NCBI GenBank assembly: GCA_030220185.1
Contig: JASPKZ010007797.1
Coordinates: 4,085,001 to 4,149,000, forward strand
Direction of reading: 5' to 3'
Length of the DNA stretch: 64,000 bases
From: Diploptera punctata
Lineage: Eukaryota; Arthropoda; Insecta; Blattodea; Blaberidae
Positions 1 through 9,945 of this stretch are shown in pieces. Every line of letters starts with the position of its first letter. Position 1 is the first letter of the stretch. Both the position numbers and the translations under genes were made by a program. The notes below the pieces were generated by a model. The model had not been told where the DNA came from and did no database searches. It worked only from the letters and a program-made list of their open reading frames with translations.

Positions 1-116
1 TTCGCCTATTGGTCGAAATTCCACCATAAATAACACGTCACCGCACTTATTATCTCACATTATATTACTCGTATATTAGACATTGTTAGTTTTAAATTGT
101 TTTATTTTATTAGACA

Positions 117-775
117 CTAGCTAATATCTGGCGCGCGTTCTCTGCTACACCTAAATAAATGATAATGTGTGTATGCATTTAGTTAATTAAGTAATAGAAA
201 AAATAAATATAAATTTATATCGTTATTATTTTTAGATACCCCGTGCTGATTACCCGGCGTTGCCCCGAAATCTACGCATCCCGATGTACTTAGCATAAAT
301 GAGCTGAAAGACAAAATTCGTTTTCAGTTATCCATAAAAGAATACCTGCCGTGTGTTGCTCTACTTGCCCGGGAATCTTATTTATCCCGATCTTCTTGGC
401 ATTAATTAAAGACAAAAATGGTTATTGTGAATTATCCGTAAAATATAAACATATGCTGTCGCGGACTTTTCTATAGAGTTTTTTTTTTTTTAGATATTCA
501 ATTCTGTGTATATTAATTTTGTTTATTTGTTATGGTTTAGGCAGTGTAAGCCATTTAAGGCTAAAAAAAGGACTTTCACGTTTTTCACTACAAATGGTGT
601 TTTTAACGGTGTAGGAGTTGAGTATCTCAACTCTCCTATAGCCTATGTTCATCCCGGGAATCTCCTGAACATTTTGCACAAAACCCATCACAATCGGATC
701 AACGGTATGGCCGCGCATAAAGTTCGAACAAACAAATAACCCAACAAACAAACAATCATTTTTATATATTAGATT
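117..775 (-). mobile_element. Helitron-like non-autonomous element, family E copy 1
   Basis: Read on the minus strand the element begins TCTAATATATAAAA and ends with a GC-rich stem region followed by TTAGCTAG. It lies between an A and a T (A|TC...CTAG|T), the target choice expected of Helitrons. The body matches 41428-42065 almost throughout, including the run of CAAA units near the 5' end. No Rep/helicase coding region is present, so it is non-autonomous. The reading frames inside are short and not shared between the two copies. Confidence 0.55.
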
Positions 776-788
776 TACTGGACTTTTT

Positions 789-795
<7 letters not shown>

Positions 796-831
<36 letters not shown>
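796..831. repeat. (TA)n microsatellite
   Basis: Perfect TA dinucleotide run directly upstream of a LINE-A 3' fragment. Confidence 0.95.
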
Positions 832-832
<1 letters not shown>

Positions 833-833
<1 letters not shown>

Positions 834-1068
834 ACAGGATATGTGGCACGAATGGGGAAGGAAAGACGTGCATGGAAGCTTCTTCTAGGAAAACCAGAAG
901 GAAGACGCCCAATTGGTAGACCAAGAATGAAGTGGTAGAATAAAATTAACTATGATTTGAGGGAAGTAGATTATACAGGGAATGATTGGAAAACCTTAAC
1001 TCAGGACAGGGATGTTTATGTCCGCGCGGCCATGAACCTAAGGCTTCGATAGTGCCAGTGAGTTAGTT
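833..1068 (+). mobile_element. LINE-A 3' end fragment
   Basis: Encodes the decayed C-terminal end of the LINE-A reverse transcriptase protein (GHVARMG / WKLLLGKPEG type motifs, then the shared EVDYTG segment), with an in-frame stop in the MRW motif, and ends in the family's 3' UTR motif just before GTGAGTTAG. 5'-truncated copy of the family seen complete to the 3' tail at 45840-46556. Confidence 0.75.
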
Positions 1069-1228
1069 TTATATATAGGCCTATATATAGGCCTATATTG
1101 GAAATGGCTTAACTTACACTTTAAGATTAGCATTATTATGCTTGACATTCAATTCATGGATTACATTTTCTCTTTTAATTTTGTTCTTGACATATTTCTT
1201 CTCCTTTCCGTTTCTTTTCTTGTTGTTT

Positions 1229-1320
1229 ATATAATGATGATGATGATGGTGGTGGTGGTGATGGTGATATGGTGATGATAGTGGTGATGATAATCATTAT
1301 GATTATGACGACGATGATGA
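1229..1320. repeat. Imperfect ATG/GTG trinucleotide repeat
   Basis: Low-complexity run of ATG, GTG and GAT units. Nothing further is recognised from here to 1586. Confidence 0.8.
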
Positions 1321-1586
1321 TAATATAAAAATATATAACAGATGTGTATTGAGTATTGTATATATATTGTAGAAATTAGACGTAAGGAGTGCGAAGTATG
1401 ACGAATAGAAACCTCTAAATAAAGGCTTCGAGTCTATGTCGAAGGTAAGGGGGAAAAAAAATGTTTCAATGTTTTTTTATTAATAACATTAAAGCTCGTC
1501 AATAACTACTAAACAAAACAAAAATCGGTTGACAAACAGAGGAGAAAAAGGTACTTTCGTCTCTACCTATACATATGTGTGTGTGT

Positions 1587-1772
1587 TTCTGGGTGAGGTT
1601 TTTACCGGGGTGTTTCCTCACCTGTAAGACAAATGTCAGGAAAACCAAAAGGCCCAAACGGTCCCCGAAAACATATGGCCATTATCATCATCATCATCCT
1701 TCACCGGTATGGAAAGCATGATTGCAGTGAAGGACCTGCCCTCGGGCAGAATTACTATGGATGGATATATAT
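1587..1772 (+). mobile_element. SINE-A, 5'-truncated and internally deleted
   Basis: Matches the SINE-A body from the GGGTGAGG segment through the CCTGCCCTCGGGCAG hairpin and the ATTACTATGGATGG terminus. The tRNA-like head is missing, and about 60 bases between the GGTATGGAAAGCA and GATTGCAGTG segments are deleted relative to the full copy at 50295-50644. Confidence 0.8.
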
Positions 1773-2019
1773 GAAGAAGATAGTCTTATTTTGTTCTAAA
1801 TTGTACTTCTCCTGCTATCTATGATCAACATCAGAAGTTACGGTAAATCAATGAATCCTCTCCGTGGCCGTGCTCAGTAATTCAAACATTCAACACTAGA
1901 TGGTGGGGCTATTCACTGCTTCTCGCTACTTCACATGTTCAACTTGCAGCCAGTTCATTCTCCGGTTCTGCAGCATTTTGAATGTATATTGTATACTTAC
2001 TCACTTGCATTATATCAAA

Positions 2020-2336
2020 ACTGGAGTTCCACGGCCACACGGATATAATTTCTCCATACATCCCTATTTTTTGCCAACAGTTCAATTACTCCCTATATAA
2101 ATCACCTTGAGTGATGTTATTCTCCCACCTGATTTTTCTGGTTTTCCTACAAAAACTTTTCTTGTCCATTTACAATTTCTCATTAGTGCCACATGTCCTG
2201 CCCATTGTAATGTTTTAGGCTTATATCATCTGATTTCCTATAAATACCAAGTAGCTCACAGTTTTTCTCTTTCCTCCATTTTTCTTTCTCTAGTCCAAAT
2301 TTTAAATTTAATAACTATATCCAAATAGATTCTGCA
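2020..2336 (-). mobile_element. Diverged LINE-A 3' fragment
   Basis: Antisense copy of the LINE-A C-terminus and 3' UTR: it keeps the GGCCACACGG, CTCCATACATCCCTA and TGCCACATGTCCTGCCCA landmarks but has many substitutions, so it is older than its relatives. Open frames at 1900-2328 on the plus strand are antisense noise. Confidence 0.65.
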
Positions 2337-2547
2337 AACAAGCATCAATACTGCATGTTTATAGCGTCATATGGATTTGGGTAACGAAGCTGATTTACAG
2401 GGTGTCCACAAAGTCCTGCTACCAAAACAATGTAGGCCTAACTTAGCTCGTAAACTATTTGAGATAAAGACATGCGGTTTTTTGCAACGTATTCTACATC
2501 TCTCAAAGTTTTATTTACATTTGTTGCAGATTGTGATTTAAACGACA

Positions 2548-2860
2548 ATGACGACACCACAGGAAAATACCCAATGTGTATGTTCATATACTGAGTCTGG
2601 TAAATCATCAGTAACTGTTCAGCGAAATTTCCGCTGGCAATATGGAAGAGATCCTCCATCCAAATCATCCATAATTAGATGGCCCGAGAAATTTCTAGCG
2701 ACTTGCCACGGAGTGGACGACCAGGTGTGAGCCAAGAAACTATCGACAATGGGCAACTTGCATATCAACTCAGACCTCAAAAATTAGTTCGTCATGCTTC
2801 ACGGGAACTGCATTACCGAAATCAACAAATTACGCAAGCGTCACTGCCAACGAATGCTAT
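2548..2860 (+). pseudogene. Mariner-like transposase N-terminus, broken
   Basis: Starts with an ATG followed by a TPQE segment, as in the intact transposase at 16531. The frame keeps VQRNFRWQYGRDPPSK-like residues of the N-terminal helix-turn-helix, then shifts frame near 2680; the second frame keeps VSQET and RHASRELH, the counterpart of RRASREL in the intact protein. Everything after the second helix-turn-helix is missing here. Confidence 0.65.
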
Positions 2861-2958
2861 GGTTTATTATACAGCGTGTCGCGCCCGACTTGACGCGAAC
2901 TCGCGTTACGCTCAGCGTGATACTGGTTTCGCATGGAGCGCATACCATACAGCGATTA

Positions 2959-3263
2959 AAGTAAAGTAAAGTGATCCCACAACAGGCCTCAGGAGGCCCT
3001 TGGGGTAGTAGGAGGTTAAGGCTCCCACTTTTTCTAGACAATCGGCACTTTATGTCAGCCGGGTTGTCAGCCCTGCGTGACGGCCGCCTTTACCACAGAA
3101 CAAGCGTCTGGTACTCATTTCCGTTAGAGGCTGAGTCGACCCCAGGGCCATAGTGCCACCAGAGGGTTTGGGTCAGTTTAAAAATCCTGACCCCAACGGG
3201 ACTTGAACCCTCGACCCTCCGGCTTGTAGCTCAGTGCCTTAACCACTACGCTACGGCGTGCCC
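2959..3263 (-). mobile_element. SINE-C, full-length-like copy
   Basis: Antisense tRNA-derived SINE. On the minus strand it begins with a tRNA-like head (GTAGTGGTTAAGGC box A, GAGGGTTCAAGTCCC box B) and ends in a TTTACTTTACTT tail. A 14-bp target duplication, CCATACAGCGATTA, flanks it at 2945-2958 and 3264-3277. Inserted into the mariner-like element 2398-4703, so it is younger than that element. Confidence 0.85.
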
Positions 3264-3396
3264 CCATACAGCGATTATGTTTATGGAATTGTCGCCAGAT
3301 GGCACCGCATATATGGGAAATCAAAATGACCAACGTTCATAATAAATTCCCAAATGTGTTTACAAAAATGGATGTATACAAACCTGTCCCTGCATA

Positions 3397-3745
3397 ACCT
3401 AATGAAATAAATTACATACATACTATTTAATAAACTATAAACTAATCTGATGTACACTAAACTGACCCATTGGAACCCAACAAAATGAAGTGATTGAACA
3501 TCTATTTCTTGAAATATGTTTTGGAATTAAATGCAAATGTTGGTCATTCACACATATGTCCTGTCATCTGGTGGATTTAATTTTATAAGCGTTCACGTAT
3601 GCCAACTTCAATTCTAAAGAAATTTGAAAAATAATTGAGAGGGAAAGTCATAATTTGTGTACATAGATAAACATATTAAAATTCTTTACAAAAAGTTTTA
3701 AGTATCGTTGCAAAACGTTTAAAATAGTACGAACTATTAGTAAAG
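3397..3745. repeat. Dispersed repeat J, copy 1
   Basis: Shares long stretches, in the same order and orientation, with 26750-27055 (landmarks AATAAATTACATAC, CATATGTCCTG, AAAATAGTACGAA). No coding capacity or terminal structure is evident. The remaining part of the host element, 3746-4228, holds nothing I recognise. Confidence 0.6.
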
Positions 3746-4228
3746 ACGGAAAAAGTATCTAGAGCGACAGCATCATATGAATGTTGAATGGAAAATTATA
3801 GAATACATTCTTTAGTTCTTAAATAAACATAAGGTTGATGATAATACCAAATTTTAGAATACTTCATATTTTCGCCTGAGCACTTTTATCATGTTTTGAA
3901 TTTAATAGAAGACGAAATTTATGTACATCCATATTATCCCTAAGATACAATATTTACAGCTTTTATTTAAGTTCAAGCCACAATAACTCTTTTTTCTGTA
4001 CTCATTCATGCTCATATTTATAGAATTCGATGATTTGCAACAGAAATATCAAACTTTCGTCGTTAAAATTGGTAAGTTACAAAATAAGCGTTGTATTTCC
4101 GACATTTTGTCATAAAATCTTAGTTTGTTTTTAGCAATTACACCCTCTGATCTATGATTACACCAATGAGTACGGATAATAGCTTCTATATTCTTTGTTT
4201 GCACCAGCAAATTGCGTCCGGAATTTAA

Positions 4229-4361
4229 GTGATTCAAATACACGACGCGACATGTCAGAGCAAACTTTTTCGCGCCAGCGCTTTGCGTTGTAGAGAAACC
4301 ACATCCATTTAAATACACGGGGAGCAATTTTTGCGCTGGCGCTTTGCGTCGTAGATAAACC
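4229..4361. repeat. Degenerate two-copy tandem duplication
   Basis: Two ~60-bp copies sharing AAATACACG, then GAGCAA, then GCGCTTTGCG and AAACCA. It makes a repeated peptide in an otherwise meaningless minus-strand frame. Confidence 0.6.
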
Positions 4362-4399
4362 ATAGCATAACTTCCCTCGCCGTGCTGAACGCAATTGAC

Positions 4400-4498
4400 G
4401 AAAACAATGAGTACCAGCAGAGGGCTATGTTCTCTGATGAAGCGAATTTCTTTGTGTCTACACATGTTAACCGCCATAACATTCGGATATGGGGCTAA
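4400..4498 (+). pseudogene. Mariner-like transposase fragment around the first catalytic Asp
   Basis: Frame reads FSDEANFF then HVNRHNIRIWG, matching FSDEATFH and KVNRHNVRIWG around the first catalytic Asp of the intact 16531-17565 protein. A stop follows at once, and the next bases belong to the inverted copy of the element's left end, so the rest of the catalytic domain was lost at that junction. Confidence 0.75.
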
Positions 4499-4764
4499 TG
4501 GTGATTTACCAGACTCAGCATACCATCATACACATTGGGTATTTTCCTGTGGCGTCGTCATTGTCATTTAAATCACAATCTGCAACAAATGTAAACAAAA
4601 GTAGAGAGATGTAGAATACGTTGCAAAAACCGCATGTCTCTATCTCAAATAGTTTACCAGCTACGATACACTGTTATGGTAGCATAACTTTATGGACACT
4701 CTGTACTTACCCCTATTTCCTTTCAGACATCAGAGAATAAGAAGAGGTTATCTTATCGCCTCAA

Positions 4765-4990
4765 AGAGACATCTAGTAGGCAACTAAGACATTACTTGGA
4801 AAGGAAGTGCAGATGAAATTATGCTCAGAAGCTCAAATTTAGGCTTGAGGGTATTTTAGGCTAGCATGTTCAGACTCGGGACTTACGGCTTAAAGTCCCT
4901 CTCGACTGACCCTTCGATTTTTTATTCTAGAAAAAATACACGTGCTCCAGCCGGGTTTGAGCCGCGACCCCTAAGCCAATGAATATTTAG
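4765..4990 (-). mobile_element. SINE-D, partial
   Basis: Aligns with 52585-52855 in the same orientation (AGACATC.AGTAGGCAA, then CTCGGGAC.TACGGCTTAA, then a tRNA-like head with antisense box B near 4955-4975). A tRNA-derived SINE is the likeliest reading. Confidence 0.5.
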
Positions 4991-4997
4991 TATTAAT

Positions 4998-5715
4998 TCT
5001 AACATCCCTACCCTGAGCTAATGTTTTCCAATCATTCCCTGTATAATCCACTTCCATCAAATTACGGTTAATGTTATTCTCCACCTCATTCTTGGTCTAC
5101 CAACTGGGATTTTTCCCTTGGTTTTTCTTCAAGAAGCTTCGATGTCCGTCTTTCATTTAACAATCGTGCCACATGTCCTGCCCATAGCCGTCTATGAGAC
5201 GTAACTGTTCTTATTATATCTGGTTTCCCAAAAATACCATGTACCTCACTGTTATGTAGTCTTATCCATTCATCCGTCTGTTCATCTCTCTTTAGTCCAA
5301 ACATTTTCCTACGAACTTCATTCTAAAATATTCGTAATATTTTCTCCTCCCATAAAGTAAGACTCTATGTTTCACATCCATATAATATAAAGGTAGAATA
5401 ACAGTTTTATATATTTTCAGTTTAAGTTTTTTTTTTTTTGAGAGAGAGAGAGAGAATTTGGGACAATAAGAGCCCTTGTAATACATAGCAAACATTTCCA
5501 GAATTGAGCCTATGTATAATTTCCTTGTGCATCTCATTCCTGTTTGTAGTTATTGTTCATAAGTATTTGAATTCGGTCAGTTCTTCAAAATTTCCCTCAT
5601 TTGTCATTAGCTGTCCATTTCCATTATATAATGTATTTCTATGTGTGAACATATATTTAGTTTTATTCATGCTACTTCCAGCCACAATTTCTTAGTGTTA
5701 CTCAACGTCATTAAA
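4998..5715 (-). mobile_element. LINE-A 3' half
   Basis: Antisense LINE-A copy from the 3' region up to the segment encoding NKTKY.-like residues. It keeps the counterparts of LPVILYGCETW, FENKVLRK and HVARL but is interrupted by stops and frameshifts, and contains a T-run followed by (GA)n at 5419-5455. Confidence 0.75.
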
Positions 5716-5814
5716 ACATCAGAATTTGGCAAAGAAAAAACATATCCTGCCTTTCAATCATTTTTCAAAAGATCTTTGTTCCTTCTTATATGTAGGTGCT
5801 TTTTAACATCTTGG

Positions 5815-6003
5815 CCATATCTGGTCATACGATCTTCCAAAATTCAATATTCAAGCATTTACCGTAAATAAAGCCATATCGCCAATTCGATTAGATAAAG
5901 CAGTTAATATTCCAGAATTATAAGATTTTATATTTTGATGATAAATTGCTAAGCAATATGAATCTAATCCTAAGTCATCCCATCCAATTAAAATTCTAAT
6001 TAT
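5815..6003 (-). pseudogene. ND5: Nuclear mitochondrial insertion: NADH dehydrogenase subunit 5 fragment
   Basis: On the minus strand the frame reads ILIGWDDLGLDSYCLAIY, then HQN.KSYNSG, then LTALSNRIGDMAL and a further segment ending NAWMLNFGS. This is the conserved core of insect mitochondrial ND5. One in-frame TGA falls exactly where ND5 has Trp, and AGA falls where the invertebrate mitochondrial code gives Ser, so the segment is readable only with the mitochondrial code. That marks it as a mitochondrial DNA insertion, not a nuclear gene. Similarity fades after about 5825 and stops at the TA target of the mariner-like element at 6005. Confidence 0.8.
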
Positions 6004-6004
6004 A

Positions 6005-6591
6005 CAGAGTGTTCGTAACGAACTTCTAGGGCTAGTAGAGGGGACTGAGTAGACAATATTTTCAATATGAACCCATGACCTCACGAGTTATGTCGCTGCA
6101 CAAGAGATTAATGGGACACCAGGTGTGATGGATCGAGTGTATAGGTACATAATTCGTCGGTACGATGTGTGCAACGACGTTGATTGTCGTAATGAGCCTC
6201 GTGTCGTAACGAGCAGTTTCGTATGGGACACATCCAGTGCAGAAAACAGAAACAAATGTTTTTTTTCACTGTTGGCAGAAACGTTATTGCAATCAATGAA
6301 AGTGTTTTTTTTTTGTTACTTTAGTATTGTTACCAAATAAATTTGACTTTCTTCTGTAATGAGTCAAACATCATTTAATTCTGTACCTTACGTCACACCT
6401 CATTTGACATGGTGCTCTTGCGACGTCATGTACTGCCTCTCTGGTTGCAAAATAACACCGACAAATCCGACATATAATGGCTGTAGCACGGAAAACGGTA
6501 CGTTTCCGGACATGGATTCCTATTCAAAATATTGCCTACTCAGTCCCTCTACTAGCCCTAGAAGTTTGTAATATGAATTACGAACACTCTG
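6005..6591 (+). mobile_element. Non-autonomous mariner-like element with ~75-bp TIRs
   Basis: TA on both sides (6003-6004, 6592-6593). The ends, CAGAGTGTTCGTAA and its complement, continue inward for about 75 bp with one short indel. At 6088-6215 the plus frame reads EINGTPGVMDRVYRYI then RRYDVCNDV, like the C-terminal tail of insect Tc1/mariner transposases, so this is a deletion derivative of a once autonomous copy. Confidence 0.75.
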
Positions 6592-6593
6592 TA

Positions 6594-7016
6594 TTTAGGG
6601 TTATTTAGGCGTTCAGCAGAAGCTCGCATGTTCACTGACGTGTATTTGAAACATACGATATGACATGAGTCCTAGTATGGAAATACCAACCCAACATTCA
6701 CCTTGAAGACTGAATAAAGTAGATAAAAACCTGAGTCAAGTTGTTCAACTTGTCAGTGACGGAACAAATGACTGTAATCTATAACCTGCTCTATATAATG
6801 TTTTCAGATATAGATATGTAAACGTCCACTCTTGCTCATTTACTACAATCAAAGGTTTTCATCTGAACCAGGATTGGAACCGAAGATCTTTAACTTTTCA
6901 ACCTGAGGTACTAACAATTGTGCTATCCAGACAAACCAGGAAGACAGAGAATTAATTTCTCTATTTTATATCTCCATAGTTACGAAGTTGTATGCACATT
7001 ACCACATGGTTACTTC
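6594..7016. other. No gene recognised
   Basis: Only a weak antisense tRNA-like segment at about 6865-6950 (box B complement GGATTGGAACCG, box A complement TGTGCTATCCA), possibly a worn SINE head. Nothing else seen. Confidence 0.4.
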
Positions 7017-7356
7017 TACAGTGCGATCAGTATAGCATTGGACAGCAGACGCGGAGTTTGTGCTGTGCGGTGACGAAGGCTTACACGTGCAGACACGGGA
7101 CTTGAAATGTGCGCTCACTCAGCAGTATACAAGCACATCCCACGCATTCACGGTCGCAGTCAGATTGTCTGCTTCGATTGGATAAGGTGCTTGCTCGCTC
7201 GCTTTTCTTTGTGTACTGAATGGCGTGTGTATAAGTTATTTAAATTTGTATCTTATAAAACAAGCGTGTATATGTGTAAACTGAATGACGTGTGTGTAAG
7301 TGTAAAGTGTCAACTGTATAATAGTGAAGAAGTAATTCTTTTCCCATGTTGTGGCG

Positions 7357-7545
7357 ATGTTTGAAGCAGCTAACTCTCTTCATGCCCGATGTTGTAGTAA
7401 CATTTTGAAGGATTGGTGTCCCAAAAAGAATTACTGGTTCAGGTTGGGTTTTATTTTCGGTAGAGCTGGAATCACTTCTCAAGGTCGGAAGTTGGTACAC
7501 TGGATAGGAAAACACTTTAAAATCGCTGAAAACTGTTTCTTGTAG
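7357..7545 (+). CDS. Short hypothetical ORF inside the 7019-8535 element
   Basis: An ATG-initiated frame of 62 codons, MFEAANSLHARCC at the start and KIAENCFL at the end, with four Cys and several Trp in a moderately GC-rich stretch. I recognise no domain. It starts about 340 bp inside the left TIR, where a first exon could lie. Whether it is coding, or spliced to the segment at 8233, cannot be told; a phase-compatible but weak donor (AG|GTTGGG) lies within it. Chance ORF is the main alternative. Confidence 0.2.
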   Translation: MFEAANSLHARCCSNILKDWCPKKNYWFRLGFIFGRAGITSQGRKLVHWIGKHFKIAENCFL

Positions 7546-8232
7546 AATAATTGTTAATTTACTTACTATTTAATTTCCCAGCAGATCAAGTAAATATAGG
7601 CGATATTATTCTTCACCGTCAATTAAAATTAAATTATTTTCTTTTCTTGAGTCAACTATTCTTCTTGTATTAAACATCACATTTTATCAGTAGAGTTCTA
7701 TTTGCTTCTATCTTTGTGGAAAGTTATATGAAGAATGACTATGTAATTATTTTATAATTTTAAAGAACATTATTACATCACATGATGTTATATTTTAAAT
7801 TCTATTGGTTAATATAATGTTTAAATTTGATTTGTTAAATCAAAAAGTTAATTGTTTTAACATCCAATCAGAGTATACTTTCATTTAAAAATATGAAGTT
7901 AGGCAGGGGTTCTTATTACAGTTATAACAGAAAGCTTTATAATTCTGACAACAATGACTTAAAACAGTTTTAAAAGCATTATTTAGAAAGACTGTTCTGT
8001 AATACAATTTCTTTAATTGTTACTGAGACATTTTTATTCAACAATGAACACCAATGAATTATTTAGATGTTTTTCTTTATTTAAGTTATATATAAATATT
8101 AAAGAATTTTAAAGTATAAAATTATTAACTTTAACTTCCATATTTATTATGATATTAAAATCCTGCTTTAATAGCTAATAATTTTCTACTGAAGAATGTG
8201 TATTTATTTATGATCAATATTTATTAACTCAG

Positions 8233-8388
8233 TCTGCCAGTTAAGTACGAAGACTTTTTGAAACACGGTTTCCCGGGTGTAAAAATTCCGTCAAGAGTCC
8301 GTAATCTGTACAACAAATTTAAAAAGAGGTGTCAAAAATGTATGGGCAACGAAGGTGAACTGTTCCAGCACCTACATAAATACAGTTG
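8233..8388 (+). CDS. Exon-like open segment, product unknown
   Basis: Bounded by an acceptor (TTATTAACTCAG) and a consensus donor (TTG|GTAAGT). Between them 51 codons are open in one frame and have a protein-like, basic composition: LPVKYEDFLKHGFPG at the start, RNLYNKFKKRC in the middle, LFQHLHKYS at the end. The exon starts after two bases of a split codon and ends with two bases of the next. No family recognised. It lies inside the TIR element 7019-8535, so it may be transposon coding sequence or a captured host exon. Confidence 0.35.
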
Positions 8389-8641
8389 GTAAGTACGACA
8401 ATTTGTAAAATAGTTCCGAAAATGTGTGTGGTTGTATCACCGCGATCCTACGCTGTCCGTTCCCCGCCGCGAATGCGTCAGCAGTGTATAGTGAAATCCC
8501 CGCGTCTGCTGTCCAGTGCTATACTGATCGCACTGTACTATAGTATATGCGAGCTAAGTTCCAGTTGTACTGTAAACAAACTTGCATAAGGTATTACTCC
8601 GCCGACTCCGTCTATTGGGGAACCGTGGTGCTATTTTTACC

Positions 8642-8712
8642 CGCCATATGACCGAATTGTATATGGAACTGTCATCAGTAGAAACATTTTTCTTGGGAAA
8701 CATCGTATTTTA
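8642..8712 (+). repeat. Diverged single copy of the 70-bp unit
   Basis: CCCGCCATATGACC..., TAGAAACATT, and AACATCGT match, in order, one monomer of the tandem array at 62535-63096. Both the monomer and the array are followed by the same LINE-F-like context (AATAAGAC..AATA/GATACAAG). Confidence 0.55.
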
Positions 8713-9190
8713 GGGGAAATAAGACTGGATACAAGGTAAGTTGTACCTTGGTAAGATCAGAATTATTCTATGGTTGTGAAACATGGGAAGTCACGGAAGT
8801 AACAAATAAAAAGATGCAGACCTTTGTAAACAGATGTCTGAGGCGTATTTTTATATAAGACGGCCGGAAATAATATCAAATGAACCGTGGAGAAAAACCA
8901 ACCAATCTCCAATATGTCACTAAATAAAACCAAGAAAGCCGAATTTGATATGTCACACATTGAGAAATCCAGACGAAGCTATCTAGAAGACTGCACAAGA
9001 TTGGAACCCGCAAGGAGTAAGAAAGAGGGGACGTCCTAGGAAAACTTGGAAGCGATCAGTAGAGGAGGAAGCAAAGAAAGAGGGAAAAGCTGGAAACAAG
9101 TGAAAAGACTGGCTGGAAGCAGAGTACGCTGGAGGAACTTTACTGCTGCCCTGTGTTCCACTTAGGAACTACAGAAAATGAGAAGAAGAA
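8700..9190 (+). mobile_element. LINE-F C-terminal remnant
   Basis: Broken frames read RSELFYGCETWEV, then RCLRRIF, then RGRPRKTWKRSVEEE and VRWRNFTAALC, the standard order of the C-terminal end of non-LTR retrotransposon proteins. Several stops and frameshifts; inactive. Confidence 0.75.
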
Positions 9191-9317
9191 GAAACATATC
9201 ACTCTTACCAAAAAATATATGCTATATCATAAAAATGCTAGCCCTACTTATCACAAACCGAACCAAGTCTCAACTTTGAACATTATTTACCAAAACTGAC
9301 CTTTGATACTTGGCTTC

Positions 9318-9620
9318 CATCCATAGTAATTCTGCTCATAGCATTTCCATGCTATGCTTTGCAGCTTTACTAGGGAAGCATAGGTATGGTAGCTTCCCGT
9401 TGCTTTCCACACCGGTGAAGGATGATGATGATGATGATGATGATGATAATGGTCATGGCCGATGATTTTGGGGACCGTTGGGCCCTAATATTCCTGATTT
9501 TTGTCTTACAGGTGAGAAAAACCAGGGAAAAACCTCACCCAGAGCCTTTTCCGACCGGAATCGAACCCAGACCCGCTGCGTGATAAGGCAGCACGCTATC
9601 TCGAGAACACAGCGGTGGAC
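9318..9620 (-). mobile_element. SINE-A, near full length
   Basis: Antisense copy with the tRNA-like head at 9560-9618 and the terminal hairpin region at 9325-9350. A 10-bp duplication, ACTTGGCTTC, lies at 9308-9317 and 9621-9630. It contains the family's internal GAT repeat (9420-9450). Confidence 0.85.
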
Positions 9621-9867
9621 ACTTGGCTTCTAAGAGCCTCGAATGAAAATCCTGTACAAATCAATCAGAGATAAAAATATAAATGAGAAATAAGGAGATA
9701 ACCGGACATTCAAACAATAAATGAAGGGTGAATAAGAGGATATATGAATAATGGATCTTGCACGTATCAGGAAGGGATGACACAACAGGCTTAGAGTCAC
9801 TCTCACATCCAGTAGATGGTTTAAGTTCGACATGCCAGATAATCTGGTGCACTCGACAATTCGAAGA

Positions 9868-9945
9868 GGTGGACAATCATCCAACCAGTATAACGGGACA
9901 TGTGGTCAGCATGTCGGGTCCCCCCGCTGGTTTTCAAAACCTATA
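9868..9945 (-). mobile_element. SINE-B fragment
   Basis: Resembles the middle of SINE-B (GAGGTGGACAATCATCCA, then GACATGTGGTCAGCATGTCG). A longer plus frame over 9832-10278 starts inside it and has no recognisable content; 9946-10268 otherwise shows nothing. Confidence 0.5.

Larger units (their letters stand above)
2398..4703. mobile_element. Rearranged mariner-like element with ~210-bp inverted ends
   Basis: The element starts CAGGGTGTCC at 2398 and ends GGACACTCTG at 4703, with TA on both sides (2396-2397 and 4704-4705), as in the Tc1/mariner superfamily. The inverted ends run about 210 bp and include the first ~60 bases of the transposase frame on both sides, so the right end looks like an inverted copy of the left end. 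Transposase debris is found at 2548-2860 and 4400-4498; SINE-C (2959-3263) and repeat J are nested inside. Not capable of encoding transposase. Confidence 0.7.
7019..8535. mobile_element. TA-flanked TIR element with unrecognised cargo
   Basis: The 36-bp ends 7019-7054 and 8500-8535 are inverted copies differing at one position and begin CAGTGCGATCAG. Each is bordered by TA (7017-7018, 8536-8537), as in Tc1/mariner/pogo elements. The interior holds a short ORF (7357-7545) and an exon-like segment (8233-8388) but no DDE signature. It may be a non-autonomous carrier of captured sequence or a worn element of a family I do not know. Confidence 0.6.

Noticed and set aside
2341..2400. Conserved host gene promoter before the 2548 frame
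   Set aside because: The frame is a transposase relic inside a TA-flanked element.
4049..4477. 142-residue minus-strand frame
   Set aside because: Its repeats come from the DNA duplication at 4229-4361, and the meaningful frame at the right end (FSDEANFF) is on the plus strand.
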